Below are positions 1 to 6,110 of a DNA stretch of 6,703 nucleotides, piece by piece. The notes beneath the pieces were generated by a model that did not search any database, was not told the DNA's origin, and saw nothing but the letters and a program-made list of their open reading frames with translations. Made by a program: the position numbers and the translations under genes. Source of the DNA: an uncultured Bacteroidota bacterium (lineage in GTDB: Bacteria; Bacteroidota; Bacteroidia; Bacteroidales; SZUA-534); assembly GCA_937899145.1 (NCBI GenBank), contig CALBPW010000454.1:1-6703 (forward strand), read 5' to 3'. Positions within the stretch are counted from its first letter, which is position 1. Each line of letters opens with the position of its first letter.

Positions 1-1511
1 TGATATATCCAGCCTTGGTTGTCTAACTCTTTGTAATGCAAAGTATTAAGATAAAATTTCGGCCATACGGAAATCATTATATGCCCATTCATATTGTGAA
101 TGTCGTCAACCATCTTTTTCGGATTGCTAAAACGTTCAGGATCAAACTCATGGCTTCCCCATTGATCTTCTTTCCAATAGCTCCAATCCATCACAATATT
201 ATCAATCGGAATATGGCGTTCGCGAAACTCTTTTAGTGTGCCAACTATCTCATCTTGAGTTTTATAACGCTCACGACTTTGCCAAAAACCCCAAGCCCAT
301 TTCGGTAAGATTTGAGCTTTGCCGGTTATTGTGCGATAACCGCTAATTATGTTATCCATTGTTTCGCCATAAACAAAATAGTAATCAAGTATTTGCCCCA
401 TTTCCGACCAAACGGCAAGTTTGTTATGTTCAGTTTCGGGTGTCGGGCTTAAAAATTTTAATCCGATGTACGAAACGCCACCATCGGGTTTCCATTCAAT
501 TTTGATTGGCGTTGGCTTGCCGGCCTCTAAGCTAACGCTGAATTTGCGCGTGTTCGGATTCCATGCCGTGCGCCAAATCTCATCGCCAATTTGTTTGCCG
601 TCAATAAATATTTTTGTGTAGCCGGCGTAGTAGATTTTAAATTTATATTCGCCACTCTCGTTGGCTGTGATGTCGCCTTCCCATGTTATTGTAGAATTGT
701 CGAACGGAAAACCGGCCGGAAAATTTTTTACAGTTTCAAGGTTCTCGTAGTCAATTGTGCTCTCGGTGCGTAAGGTAAAGATGTCGCCGTTTGCAGTTGT
801 GTAGGTGGCTGTTAATCCGCCTTCTGAGCCTGTCTTATCAGTCAATTTCAAGTCAGAAATTTGTGCGTATGGACGTGCGTCTCCAAAACGTGAATACGAG
901 TAATTATCCCAAATTAGACCGAAATTTTTGTTGCTTATGATAAATGGAATTGAAACTTTTGTGTTGTATTGAAACAAATCTTCGTTTTTGTCTTTGTAGT
1001 TCCACTCGTCGCTTTGGTGCTGGCCAAGTCCAAAAAAGGCATCATCGGCCGCCGATTCAAAAACCTGACGCATTGTGTAACCTTTTGTGTTATCGACAGT
1101 TATTGGCGCAAAATTTTTTCCGCCTCCATTTTTTTCAGCCAAAATTGTTTTGCCGTTTTTGTCGGCAAATCGCACAGCTCCATTTTTAAGCGATACTATT
1201 GCTTTAATATAATTTGTTGCAACAATCACTGAATCAGCAACTTGATTGACATAGTAGTTTGAAAAATCGAGTTTCAGATTTGGGTCAACAATTAAACTCT
1301 TGCGTTCTGCAATTTTTGATTCGGGTGTTGCGCTGATGCGAATAATTTTATTGCTAACCGGCTGAACTCTAATAAGTCGGGCTTTCGATTTGTCAGAGTT
1401 CTTAACTTTGATAATTACGCCATCATCGGTTTGTTGAAAATTTCCGACATTTGAACAAGCAGCAAACAAAATCATTGCGCAAGCAATTGTTATTAAACTC
1501 TTTATTTTCAT
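1..1511 (-). CDS. GH31 family glycoside hydrolase lipoprotein with PA14 insert (probable alpha-xylosidase), 3' part missing
   Basis: The minus strand is open from an ATG at 1511-1509 to the left edge, giving 503 residues with no stop. Residues 1-18 form a lipoprotein signal peptide (lysines, hydrophobic stretch, then FAAC), with Cys19 as the lipid-bearing residue, so the enzyme should be anchored in an envelope membrane. Residues about 30-225 are the beta-rich GH31 N-terminal domain, including FFGLGQH near 159. Residues about 230-357 look like a PA14 domain (EGDITANESGEYKF, then FIDGKQIGDE). The catalytic barrel begins near 403 (LPKWAWGFWQSRERY), followed by MDWSYWKEDQWGSHEFDPER and ISVWPKF near 480. 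A PA14 insert together with the DWSYW/QWGSHEFDP pattern matches GH31 alpha-xylosidases acting on xyloglucan-type oligosaccharides; an alpha-glucosidase remains possible. The nucleophile and acid/base lie beyond the edge, so activity cannot be judged. No SusC/D gene is visible to prove a polysaccharide-utilisation locus. Confidence 0.93.
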   Translation of the reverse strand, partial: MKIKSLITIACAMILFAACSNVGNFQQTDDGVIIKVKNSDKSKARLIRVQPVSNKIIRISATPESKIAERKSLIVDPNLKLDFSNYYVNQVADSVIVATNYIKAIVSLKNGAVRFADKNGKTILAEKNGGGKNFAPITVDNTKGYTMRQVFESAADDAFFGLGQHQSDEWNYKDKNEDLFQYNTKVSIPFIISNKNFGLIWDNYSYSRFGDARPYAQISDLKLTDKTGSEGGLTATYTTANGDIFTLRTESTIDYENLETVKNFPAGFPFDNSTITWEGDITANESGEYKFKIYYAGYTKIFIDGKQIGDEIWRTAWNPNTRKFSVSLEAGKPTPIKIEWKPDGGVSYIGLKFLSPTPETEHNKLAVWSEMGQILDYYFVYGETMDNIISGYRTITGKAQILPKWAWGFWQSRERYKTQDEIVGTLKEFRERHIPIDNIVMDWSYWKEDQWGSHEFDPERFSNPKKMVDDIHNMNGHIMISVWPKFYLNTLHYKELDNQGWIY

Positions 1512-1536
1512 AGCATTTCGTTTTTTTTGTTTGACA

Positions 1537-1544
1537 CAAAAGTA
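1537..1544 (-). promoter_or_regulatory. Possible -7 box of the GH31 promoter
   Basis: Read on the minus strand, these bases are TACTTTTG, a full match to the Bacteroidota -7 consensus TAnnTTTG, and they lie 25 bases upstream of the GH31 ATG. A leader of about 15-20 bases would follow. No TTTG was found at the usual 19-21 base distance upstream, so the -33 element is missing or weak. That would fit a promoter needing an activator, or a chance match. Confidence 0.35.
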
Positions 1545-1656
1545 CCAACCGCGTTTGCTCCCGCATTGTTAAATGGTTTTGGAACAAGTGTCAAAACGTT
1601 CATCGCTTTGGTTTTACACTATTTGAAGACATTTTTACTTGTTTTCAAACTGTTTG

Positions 1657-1692
1657 GCTAAAATGTATTTGATAATGTGCTAAAATGTATTT
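1657..1692. repeat. Two perfect 14-base direct repeats 22 bases apart
   Basis: GCTAAAATGTATTT occurs at 1657-1670 and again at 1679-1692, with 8 bases between the copies. The 22-base period is close to two helical turns, so two bound protein molecules would sit on the same face of the DNA. The site is about 115 bases upstream of the GH31 -7 candidate and about 125 bases upstream of the TetR -33 box. It could serve an activator of either gene, or have no function. Confidence 0.55.
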
Positions 1693-1817
1693 TGTTTTTT
1701 TAGTAAGCTATTGATTATCAGAGTGTGTATTTATTTGCATTTAATCGTGCTTTAATTTGAAATCCTATGCTGATTTTCTGTTTTTTTCAGACACCTGAAG
1801 TTTTTCTTCCCAAAATG

Positions 1818-1849
1818 TTTGGTTGTTACCGATAAGTAACATATTTTTG
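1818..1849 (+). promoter_or_regulatory. Bacteroidota-type promoter of the TetR-nitroreductase operon
   Basis: TTTG at 1818-1821 (-33 element) is followed after exactly 20 bases by TATTTTTG at 1842-1849, a full match to the -7 consensus TAnnTTTG. The start of transcription would fall near 1853-1857, leaving a leader of roughly 25 bases before the ATG at 1881. The spacer is filled by the first palindrome, and the second begins inside the -7 box, so a bound repressor would block polymerase. Confidence 0.72.
1824..1841. promoter_or_regulatory. Palindromic operator O1 (TetR-type)
   Basis: TGTTACCGATAAGTAACA is an inverted repeat with perfect 6-base arms (TGTTAC / GTAACA) around CGATAA. It lies between the -33 and -7 boxes of the regulator's own promoter, the usual place for an autoregulatory TetR-family operator. 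Arms of the TTAC...GTAA type are common in this family. That the gene at 1881 encodes the protein that binds here is inferred from position only. Confidence 0.72.
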
Positions 1850-1865
1850 TAACCGATAAGTAACA
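1848..1865. promoter_or_regulatory. Palindromic operator O2 (TetR-type)
   Basis: TGTAACCGATAAGTAACA differs from the first palindrome at one position (A for T in the left arm), leaving one mismatch in the dyad. It overlaps the last two bases of the -7 box and covers the expected transcription start. Its centre is 24 bases from that of the first copy, so two dimers could bind side by side. Confidence 0.7.
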
Positions 1866-1880
1866 TCAATTGTTTTCATT

Positions 1881-2462
1881 ATGAAAAAAGACAGGGAACT
1901 TACAGAGCAAAGGATACTCGATGCCGTGGGTAGGATTGTGGAAAGCGATGGTTTTGAGGCGGTGGGCATCAATGCTGTAGCTAATGAATCCGGATTGTCC
2001 AAAATTCTGATTTACAGATATTTTGGCTCGATAGATCAGCTGCTCGCCAAATACATGGAGGAGCATGACTTTTGGCTCAATTTCGATATTAGTCAGCTGC
2101 CGGTGGACGATGTGAAAGGGTTTTCAAAACAGATTTTCCGATATTACGTGCAGATGCTCAGAACCTCGCCGGCTTTGCGTAAACTCTATCGCTGGGAACT
2201 TTCGTCAAACCATCCGTCTATTCAGCTGCTTAGGCAACGCCGTGAGGAAACAGCAATGCGGATTATCAACTCGGTTTGCCAATTTTCGGGCGAACCCCTT
2301 GACCGCGTGGCTGGCATCTCGACGCTCGTAACCGCTTCGGTATCATACCTTTGTATTCTCGGTGAAAATTGCGATGTATATAATTCGCTAAAAATCAACG
2401 ACGATTCGGGTTGGCAAAAACTCTTGGACACTATTGACTATATGTTTGACAAAATTTTATAA
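1881..2462 (+). CDS. TetR/AcrR-family transcriptional repressor
   Basis: The product has 193 residues, a normal TetR-family length. The N-terminal DNA-binding domain spans about residues 7-55: helix 1 is RILDAVGRIVESDGFEAVGI, and the helix-turn-helix runs through VANESGLSKILIYRYFGS (residues 33-50), where YRYFGS is a family hallmark. The rest should be the helical ligand-binding and dimer domain; it contains a Trp- and Tyr-rich stretch (FRYYVQMLRTSPALRKLYRW, residues 86-105) but gives no clue to the ligand. The ATG at 1881 is chosen because it sits about 25 bases after the predicted transcription start and because the helix-turn-helix begins at the usual distance from it. The leader has no Shine-Dalgarno sequence. 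The gene lies directly behind two 18-base palindromes and 5 bases ahead of a nitroreductase gene, so it probably represses itself and that gene, released by a small xenobiotic or metabolite. Confidence 0.93.
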   Translation: MKKDRELTEQRILDAVGRIVESDGFEAVGINAVANESGLSKILIYRYFGSIDQLLAKYMEEHDFWLNFDISQLPVDDVKGFSKQIFRYYVQMLRTSPALRKLYRWELSSNHPSIQLLRQRREETAMRIINSVCQFSGEPLDRVAGISTLVTASVSYLCILGENCDVYNSLKINDDSGWQKLLDTIDYMFDKIL

Positions 2463-2467
2463 CAAAA

Positions 2468-3415
2468 ATGGAAGAACTCACATTTATTGAACTCGCAAAA
2501 CTTTTGATTTCGTTTGCAGTTCTTGCGCCTTCGGGCCATAATTCGCAGTCATGGAATTTTAAGATTGCTGACAATCAGATTGTTATCGTTCCCGACATGG
2601 ACAAACGCCTTGCCGTTGTAGATGGCGACAACCGCGAACTTTTCATAAGCCTCGGCTGTGCTTTGGCTAATCTTCAGGTGGCGGCAGGTCATCATGGTTA
2701 CAATTCGGAGTATGTCTATCAAGACGGCAAAATCGTTGTATCGTTCAGTCAGCAAGACGGCGGCACCGACAATGAACTTTTTGCCGCCATTGAAAAACGT
2801 CATACTCATCGTGGCGAGTTTACGGGCGAAAAAATTCCTGATGAACTCCTGAAAAACTTTGACATTCAGCCCAATACCAATATTTTGCTTTTTGACGAGG
2901 CAAGCCGGGAAGCCTCTGTAATTAAGCGGAAAATAGAGGAGGGCAACATTGTCCAAATGTCTGACACCGCCTTTAAACGCGAACTTGTTTCGTGGATGCG
3001 GTTCAATAGGAAGCATATCGAAGAAACTCATAACGGTTTGTGCTACAATGTTTTGGGATTTCCTTCGATGCCCAAGCCGATTGGCAAGAGGATTGTTGGC
3101 AAGTTTCTGAACCCAAAGGCGCAAAACAAGACCGACAACGCCATCAACGCTACTGTGTCGCATTTCTGCGTGTTGACGGTAAAAGAAAACACCGAGCAAA
3201 ATTGGATAGAACTTGGCGTTATGTTGGAGCATTTTCTCCTGAAAATCACTTCGTTTGGGTTGGCGTACAGTTTCAGCAATCAGCCATGCGAGATTGGCTC
3301 GCTCGCCTCGCAACTCAAAGAGGAATTGAACATCAACGACTTTCCGTCGGTGGTTTTGCGGTTGGGATACGGAGGCGAGCCCAAGACCCGCTCGCCGAGG
3401 GAGCAGAAATTTTAA
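2468..3415 (+). CDS. Acg-like nitroreductase-family flavoprotein
   Basis: The product has 315 residues, close to the usual 320-340 of the Acg (Rv2032)-like branch of nitroreductases. The FMN-binding signature is LAPSGHNSQSW (residues 19-29). It is followed by DMDKRLAVVDGDNRELFISL (43-62) and then GCALANLQ, the family pattern of DxxRxLxxxD..RE..xxxGxALxNL. The end, VVLRLGYGGEP followed by a short RSPRE tail, also fits. No signal peptide or membrane segment is seen, so it should be cytoplasmic. Members bind FMN; some reduce nitro compounds or quinones, and mycobacterial Acg is thought mainly to sequester FMN, so the substrate here is unknown. The gene starts 5 bases after the TetR stop and has no promoter of its own, so the two are co-transcribed. 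GC content is visibly higher than in the minus-strand genes to its right. Confidence 0.88.
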   Translation: MEELTFIELAKLLISFAVLAPSGHNSQSWNFKIADNQIVIVPDMDKRLAVVDGDNRELFISLGCALANLQVAAGHHGYNSEYVYQDGKIVVSFSQQDGGTDNELFAAIEKRHTHRGEFTGEKIPDELLKNFDIQPNTNILLFDEASREASVIKRKIEEGNIVQMSDTAFKRELVSWMRFNRKHIEETHNGLCYNVLGFPSMPKPIGKRIVGKFLNPKAQNKTDNAINATVSHFCVLTVKENTEQNWIELGVMLEHFLLKITSFGLAYSFSNQPCEIGSLASQLKEELNINDFPSVVLRLGYGGEPKTRSPREQKF

Positions 3416-3444
3416 TTCTCCGCTGAGTTATCTATTTGCAAAGG

Positions 3445-3479
3445 AAACAAGCGTATAGTTTTACAGAATTTGTTTTTTT
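3445..3479 (+). terminator. Weak terminator candidate after the nitroreductase gene
   Basis: AAACAA (3445-3450) can pair with TTGTTT (3470-3475) across a 19-base loop. A run of seven T (3473-3479) overlaps the second arm. The stem is short and rich in A-T pairs, so this is poor as an intrinsic terminator. It is listed because it is the only hairpin-plus-T-tract I can find in the 82-base convergent gap. Confidence 0.2.
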
Positions 3480-3497
3480 GTTGACACACCGATTTAT

Positions 3498-4220
3498 CTA
3501 CTTAACATTAATCAGGAATTTTTCGGCTTCAGCAATTTTTTCAACTGAGCCGGCATCAAACCAATAATCGTCTTGATGTTGGTAGCCGATGATTTTATGT
3601 GTTGCGGCAAGATTCAAATAATGCGGAATTATAGGAAAAACATCTTCGTTTGGGAATTTATCAAAAATATTTGGAGAGATTATGTGTATTCCGCTAAACG
3701 CGAATTGCGAAAAGGCGGATTTTTCTGCTGTGTATAGCACTTCGCCTGTCTTTGTGTTTTGCCACCCTTTTAATTCCAAATTGTTGTTAAATAGCAAGTA
3801 ACGCGATGAATTCCGTTTCCTTACAGCTAATGTCGCATCGGCTTTTGAAGTAATATGATGTTGAAGCATTTTTTGTAGGCTGATATTAGTTAAAATATCA
3901 ACGTTAGTTATCATAATTGGCTCGTTCTGATTAAATAATCTGATAGCATTTTTTAGTCCACCACCAGTGTCAAGCAACAAATTACTCTCGTCTGAAATCT
4001 GAATCTCTACATTGTAATTTAGGTTTGCGATGTAGTTTTTCATCATATCGGCAAAATGATGGATATTAACAATAATATTGGTGATACCATTTTTTATCAG
4101 CATCTCAATGCTATGTTGCAGAAGAGTTTTTCCGCAAACTTCAACCAAGGCTTTTGGCTTTGTATTGGTTAATGGTTGCAGACGAGTACCCAAGCCTGCG
4201 GCAAATATCATTGCTTGCAT
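3498..4220 (-). CDS. murU: MurU-like sugar-1-phosphate nucleotidyltransferase
   Basis: The product has 240 residues, similar in length to MurU. It opens with the nucleotidyltransferase signature IFAAGLGTRLQPLTNTKPKA (residues 5-24), which holds the GxGTRL nucleotide loop and the catalytic PK lysine. LLDTGGGL (82-89) contacts base and sugar. The metal-binding Asp is in MITNVDILTN (103-112; the family usually has NGD or NAD). FSGIHII (175-181) and YWFDAGSVE (219-227, second metal-site Asp) complete the fold. MurU converts MurNAc-1-phosphate plus UTP to UDP-MurNAc, and an AmgK-like kinase gene lies 85 bases upstream on the same strand, which favours this role. A mannose-1-phosphate guanylyltransferase or another sugar nucleotidyltransferase cannot be excluded from motifs alone. 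I see no promoter in the 85-base gap. A cytoplasmic location is expected. Confidence 0.82.
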   Translation of the reverse strand: MQAMIFAAGLGTRLQPLTNTKPKALVEVCGKTLLQHSIEMLIKNGITNIIVNIHHFADMMKNYIANLNYNVEIQISDESNLLLDTGGGLKNAIRLFNQNEPIMITNVDILTNISLQKMLQHHITSKADATLAVRKRNSSRYLLFNNNLELKGWQNTKTGEVLYTAEKSAFSQFAFSGIHIISPNIFDKFPNEDVFPIIPHYLNLAATHKIIGYQHQDDYWFDAGSVEKIAEAEKFLINVK

Positions 4221-4305
4221 AATTTGATAGTTTAGGATTGGAAATATTGAGAATTAGTGATTATATACTTAAAACTTTCAAACCTGGAATTTAGGACCTT
4301 TAAAC

Positions 4306-5712
4306 TTACAATCTTTCTAACTCTCTGTGTATCAATTTTATACGCACGCCATATTTTGTTTTAATTTTATCAGCAAAATTTTGTGCGCAGTACACTGATC
4401 GGTGTTGTCCGCCTGTGCAACCAAAACATACCATCAGTTTTGTGAAATCGCACTCAATGTATTTTTCAATTGTAGGTGACACTAAATCAATGGCTTGCTG
4501 CAAAAAAGTGTCGATGGTTGAGTGCTTTTGCAAAAAGTCGACAACTGGTTTGTCGCGACCTGTAAGCATTTTATATTCGTCGTATCTGCCCGGATTGTGC
4601 TGGCCACGGCAGTCAAATACAAATCCGCCACCATTTTCCGGGTCGGTTGGTATGCCTTTTTTGTACGAAAAACTAACCACTGTAATTGTTAGCCCATTGT
4701 AGCTGTCAGTTTCTGGTTCAGTAGGTTCAATTGCGCCGGCAATCTCGCAAAGATGGGGAAGAGGCAATAGGTCAAGCGCCAATAAGTTTTTTAAGTTTTT
4801 CAGTGCAAATGGTATGCTTTCAATGAAATGCTTTTTGTGCTCGTAATAGCCTCTAAATCCGTATGCGCCAAGTACTTGCAGTGTTCTGATTAGTGCAAAA
4901 ATTTTAAATTCTTTGTAGAGTTTGGCTTTATCAATATCAATTAGTTTTTTTGTTGATTCTATATATTTGTCAAACAATAAGTTGCGTGTCTCTTCACTGA
5001 ATTTGGCTTTTGCCTGATATAATAGTGATGCGACATCGTACATTAATGGACCGCGCTTTCCGCCTTGAAAATCAATGTAATAAGGATTGCCATCTTTTAG
5101 CATTATGTTGCGCGACTGAAAATCGCGATACATAAAGTATTGATTATCAATGTCTGCAATGGCATTTTTTATTGTCTCAAAATCGGTTTCAAGTTTTTGC
5201 TCATCAAAGTTTATGTTGGCAAGTTTTAAATAGCAGTATTTGAAATAGTTGAGATCCCATTCAACGGCTTTTTGGTCGAACACTGGTGAGCCGATGCAAA
5301 GTGCGTAATCGATGTTCCCGCCTGCCACAATCTGCATCTTTGCTAAATCGGCTAAAACATTGGAATATAAACCGATAAGTTCTGCGTTTGGATTGCCTTC
5401 TGCTTTGGTAACAAGGTTGTAAAGTTGCTTATTTCCAATGTCTTCAACTAAATAATATTGCAGACTTTCGTCGTGGTCAAATACTTTTGGCACGTTCACG
5501 CCGGCATTGGCAAATGTTTGAGTGTAAGCGATATAAGTTCTATTCTCGGCAACATCGGCATTATAAACAGCCAGCACCGATTGATTATTGTCGCCGGTTA
5601 GACGGTAGTAGTGCCTGTTTGAGCCTGAGTTTGGCAACGGCACACACTTTAAGTAAGGCTTTCCTGCAAAATCCTGGTATAGCCTATTGATTACATTTAT
5701 GTCAAAAGCCAT
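4306..5712 (-). CDS. AmgK-like sugar kinase (APH fold) fused to a RapZ C-terminal domain
   Basis: The protein has 468 residues in two parts. Residues about 1-315 are an aminoglycoside-phosphotransferase-fold kinase: a nucleotide loop region at SGSNRHYYRL (29-38), LVEDIG (88-93), the catalytic loop YRDFQSRNIM (195-204, with Asp197 and Asn202) and the metal-binding YIDFQGGKRGPLMYDVASLL (212-231). This pattern closely resembles AmgK (HRDYHSRNLM and LDF), the anomeric MurNAc/GlcNAc kinase, except that Tyr replaces the catalytic-loop His. Residues about 340-462 are a RapZ C-terminal domain: FSYKKGIP (348-355), FDCRGQHNPGRYDEY (366-380), LTGRDKPV (383-390) and the hallmark GCTGGQHRSVY (431-441). 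The RapZ P-loop ATPase domain is absent; the kinase takes its place. The gene is 14 bases downstream of the STAS gene and upstream of a murU-like gene. The likely product is a sugar-1-phosphate for that enzyme; a sensory or RNA-binding role of the RapZ part is inference. Confidence 0.87.
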   Translation of the reverse strand: MAFDINVINRLYQDFAGKPYLKCVPLPNSGSNRHYYRLTGDNNQSVLAVYNADVAENRTYIAYTQTFANAGVNVPKVFDHDESLQYYLVEDIGNKQLYNLVTKAEGNPNAELIGLYSNVLADLAKMQIVAGGNIDYALCIGSPVFDQKAVEWDLNYFKYCYLKLANINFDEQKLETDFETIKNAIADIDNQYFMYRDFQSRNIMLKDGNPYYIDFQGGKRGPLMYDVASLLYQAKAKFSEETRNLLFDKYIESTKKLIDIDKAKLYKEFKIFALIRTLQVLGAYGFRGYYEHKKHFIESIPFALKNLKNLLALDLLPLPHLCEIAGAIEPTEPETDSYNGLTITVVSFSYKKGIPTDPENGGGFVFDCRGQHNPGRYDEYKMLTGRDKPVVDFLQKHSTIDTFLQQAIDLVSPTIEKYIECDFTKLMVCFGCTGGQHRSVYCAQNFADKIKTKYGVRIKLIHRELERL

Positions 5713-5726
5713 TGGTTTTTAGCGTG

Positions 5727-6071
5727 TTACAATGATGCGATTGCGTCGTCTAAACTGTTATAAATATCAAGTATTTGGTTTATGCGCGTCATTGTTATCA
5801 CATTGTTGACGGCTTGGCTTAAATTGTAAAATTTAAGTTTGCAGTTCTTGTTGCGCGAGTGGTTGTAAATGCTTATTAATGTGCCTAATCCGGTGCTATC
5901 AATAATTTCGATATTGCTCATGTCAATAATTATTGATAAATAATCGTTTTGGTCGATTAGTTCGTTCAGTTGCTTTTTGATTTCGGCATCGTTGGTAACC
6001 GTTAATCGGTTGTTCTCCGGCATTGGCGTTACTATAGCGCAGCCTGCGATTTGATTGTTAATCTTTATCAT
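5727..6071 (-). CDS. STAS-domain protein (anti-sigma-factor-antagonist-like)
   Basis: The product has 114 residues and is a single STAS domain, the fold of SpoIIAA/RsbV. Residues 46-66 carry the core: a hydrophobic beta strand (SIIIDMSNIEIID) and then DSTGLGTLIS, where Ser59 aligns with the serine that partner-switch kinases phosphorylate. A later strand, LKFYNLS (79-85), and a C-terminal helix complete the fold. There is no membrane segment, so it is a free cytoplasmic switch protein. It lies 129 bases downstream of a REC-HPt signalling protein and 14 bases upstream of the kinase-RapZ gene on the same strand. It may form a partner switch with an anti-sigma kinase and a PP2C phosphatase, but neither is encoded in this window. 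The ATG at 6071 is chosen because the N-terminal strand of the fold starts immediately after it; the A-rich leader has no Shine-Dalgarno sequence. Confidence 0.9.
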   Translation of the reverse strand: MIKINNQIAGCAIVTPMPENNRLTVTNDAEIKKQLNELIDQNDYLSIIIDMSNIEIIDSTGLGTLISIYNHSRNKNCKLKFYNLSQAVNNVITMTRINQILDIYNSLDDAIASL

Positions 6072-6110
6072 TGTTTTAAAAGTTTAGATGTTTCGAGTTT
6101 AGTCTTGATG

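Larger units (their letters stand above)
1512..1880. other. Divergent intergenic region between the GH31 and TetR genes
   Basis: These 369 bases separate two genes that point away from each other. No credible coding frame is present. What I can support inside is a TetR-side promoter with two palindromes (1818-1865), a possible minus-strand -7 box near the GH31 start (1537-1544), and two perfect 14-base direct repeats (1657-1692). The stretch 1693-1817 is AT-rich with T tracts, and I see no definite element in it. Confidence 0.8.

Noticed and set aside
421..1232. Several plus-strand frames of 60-87 codons opposite the GH31 gene
   Set aside because: The minus strand is one continuous 503-codon GH31 frame with a lipoprotein signal and PA14 domain. 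The plus-strand frames have no motifs and overlap one another.
1824..1865. A minimal CRISPR-like pair of repeats
   Set aside because: There are only two copies, separated by 6 bases, each palindromic and placed on promoter elements. There are no spacers and no cas genes, so operators explain it better.
2549..3313. A 254-codon open frame on the minus strand opposite the nitroreductase gene
   Set aside because: It lies wholly inside the nitroreductase gene, its product shows no recognisable motif, and the plus-strand frame has clear family signatures. It is a shadow of the GC-richer coding sequence.
3040..3426. A 128-codon plus-strand frame overlapping the end of the nitroreductase gene
   Set aside because: It is out of frame with the nitroreductase, whose conserved C-terminal motif (VLRLGYGGEP) lies in the same stretch. 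The alternative product is rich in Arg, Gln and Trp and has no domain.
4221..4305. An internal promoter or terminator between the kinase-RapZ and murU-like genes
   Set aside because: No TAnnTTTG box was found on the minus strand, and the only inverted repeat (CCT...AGG around 4284-4296) is too short to support either call.
4306..5712. An aminoglycoside resistance phosphotransferase
   Set aside because: The fold is shared, but the YRDFQSRN and YIDFQGG motifs, the RapZ fusion and the adjacent murU-like gene point to sugar phosphorylation rather than drug modification.
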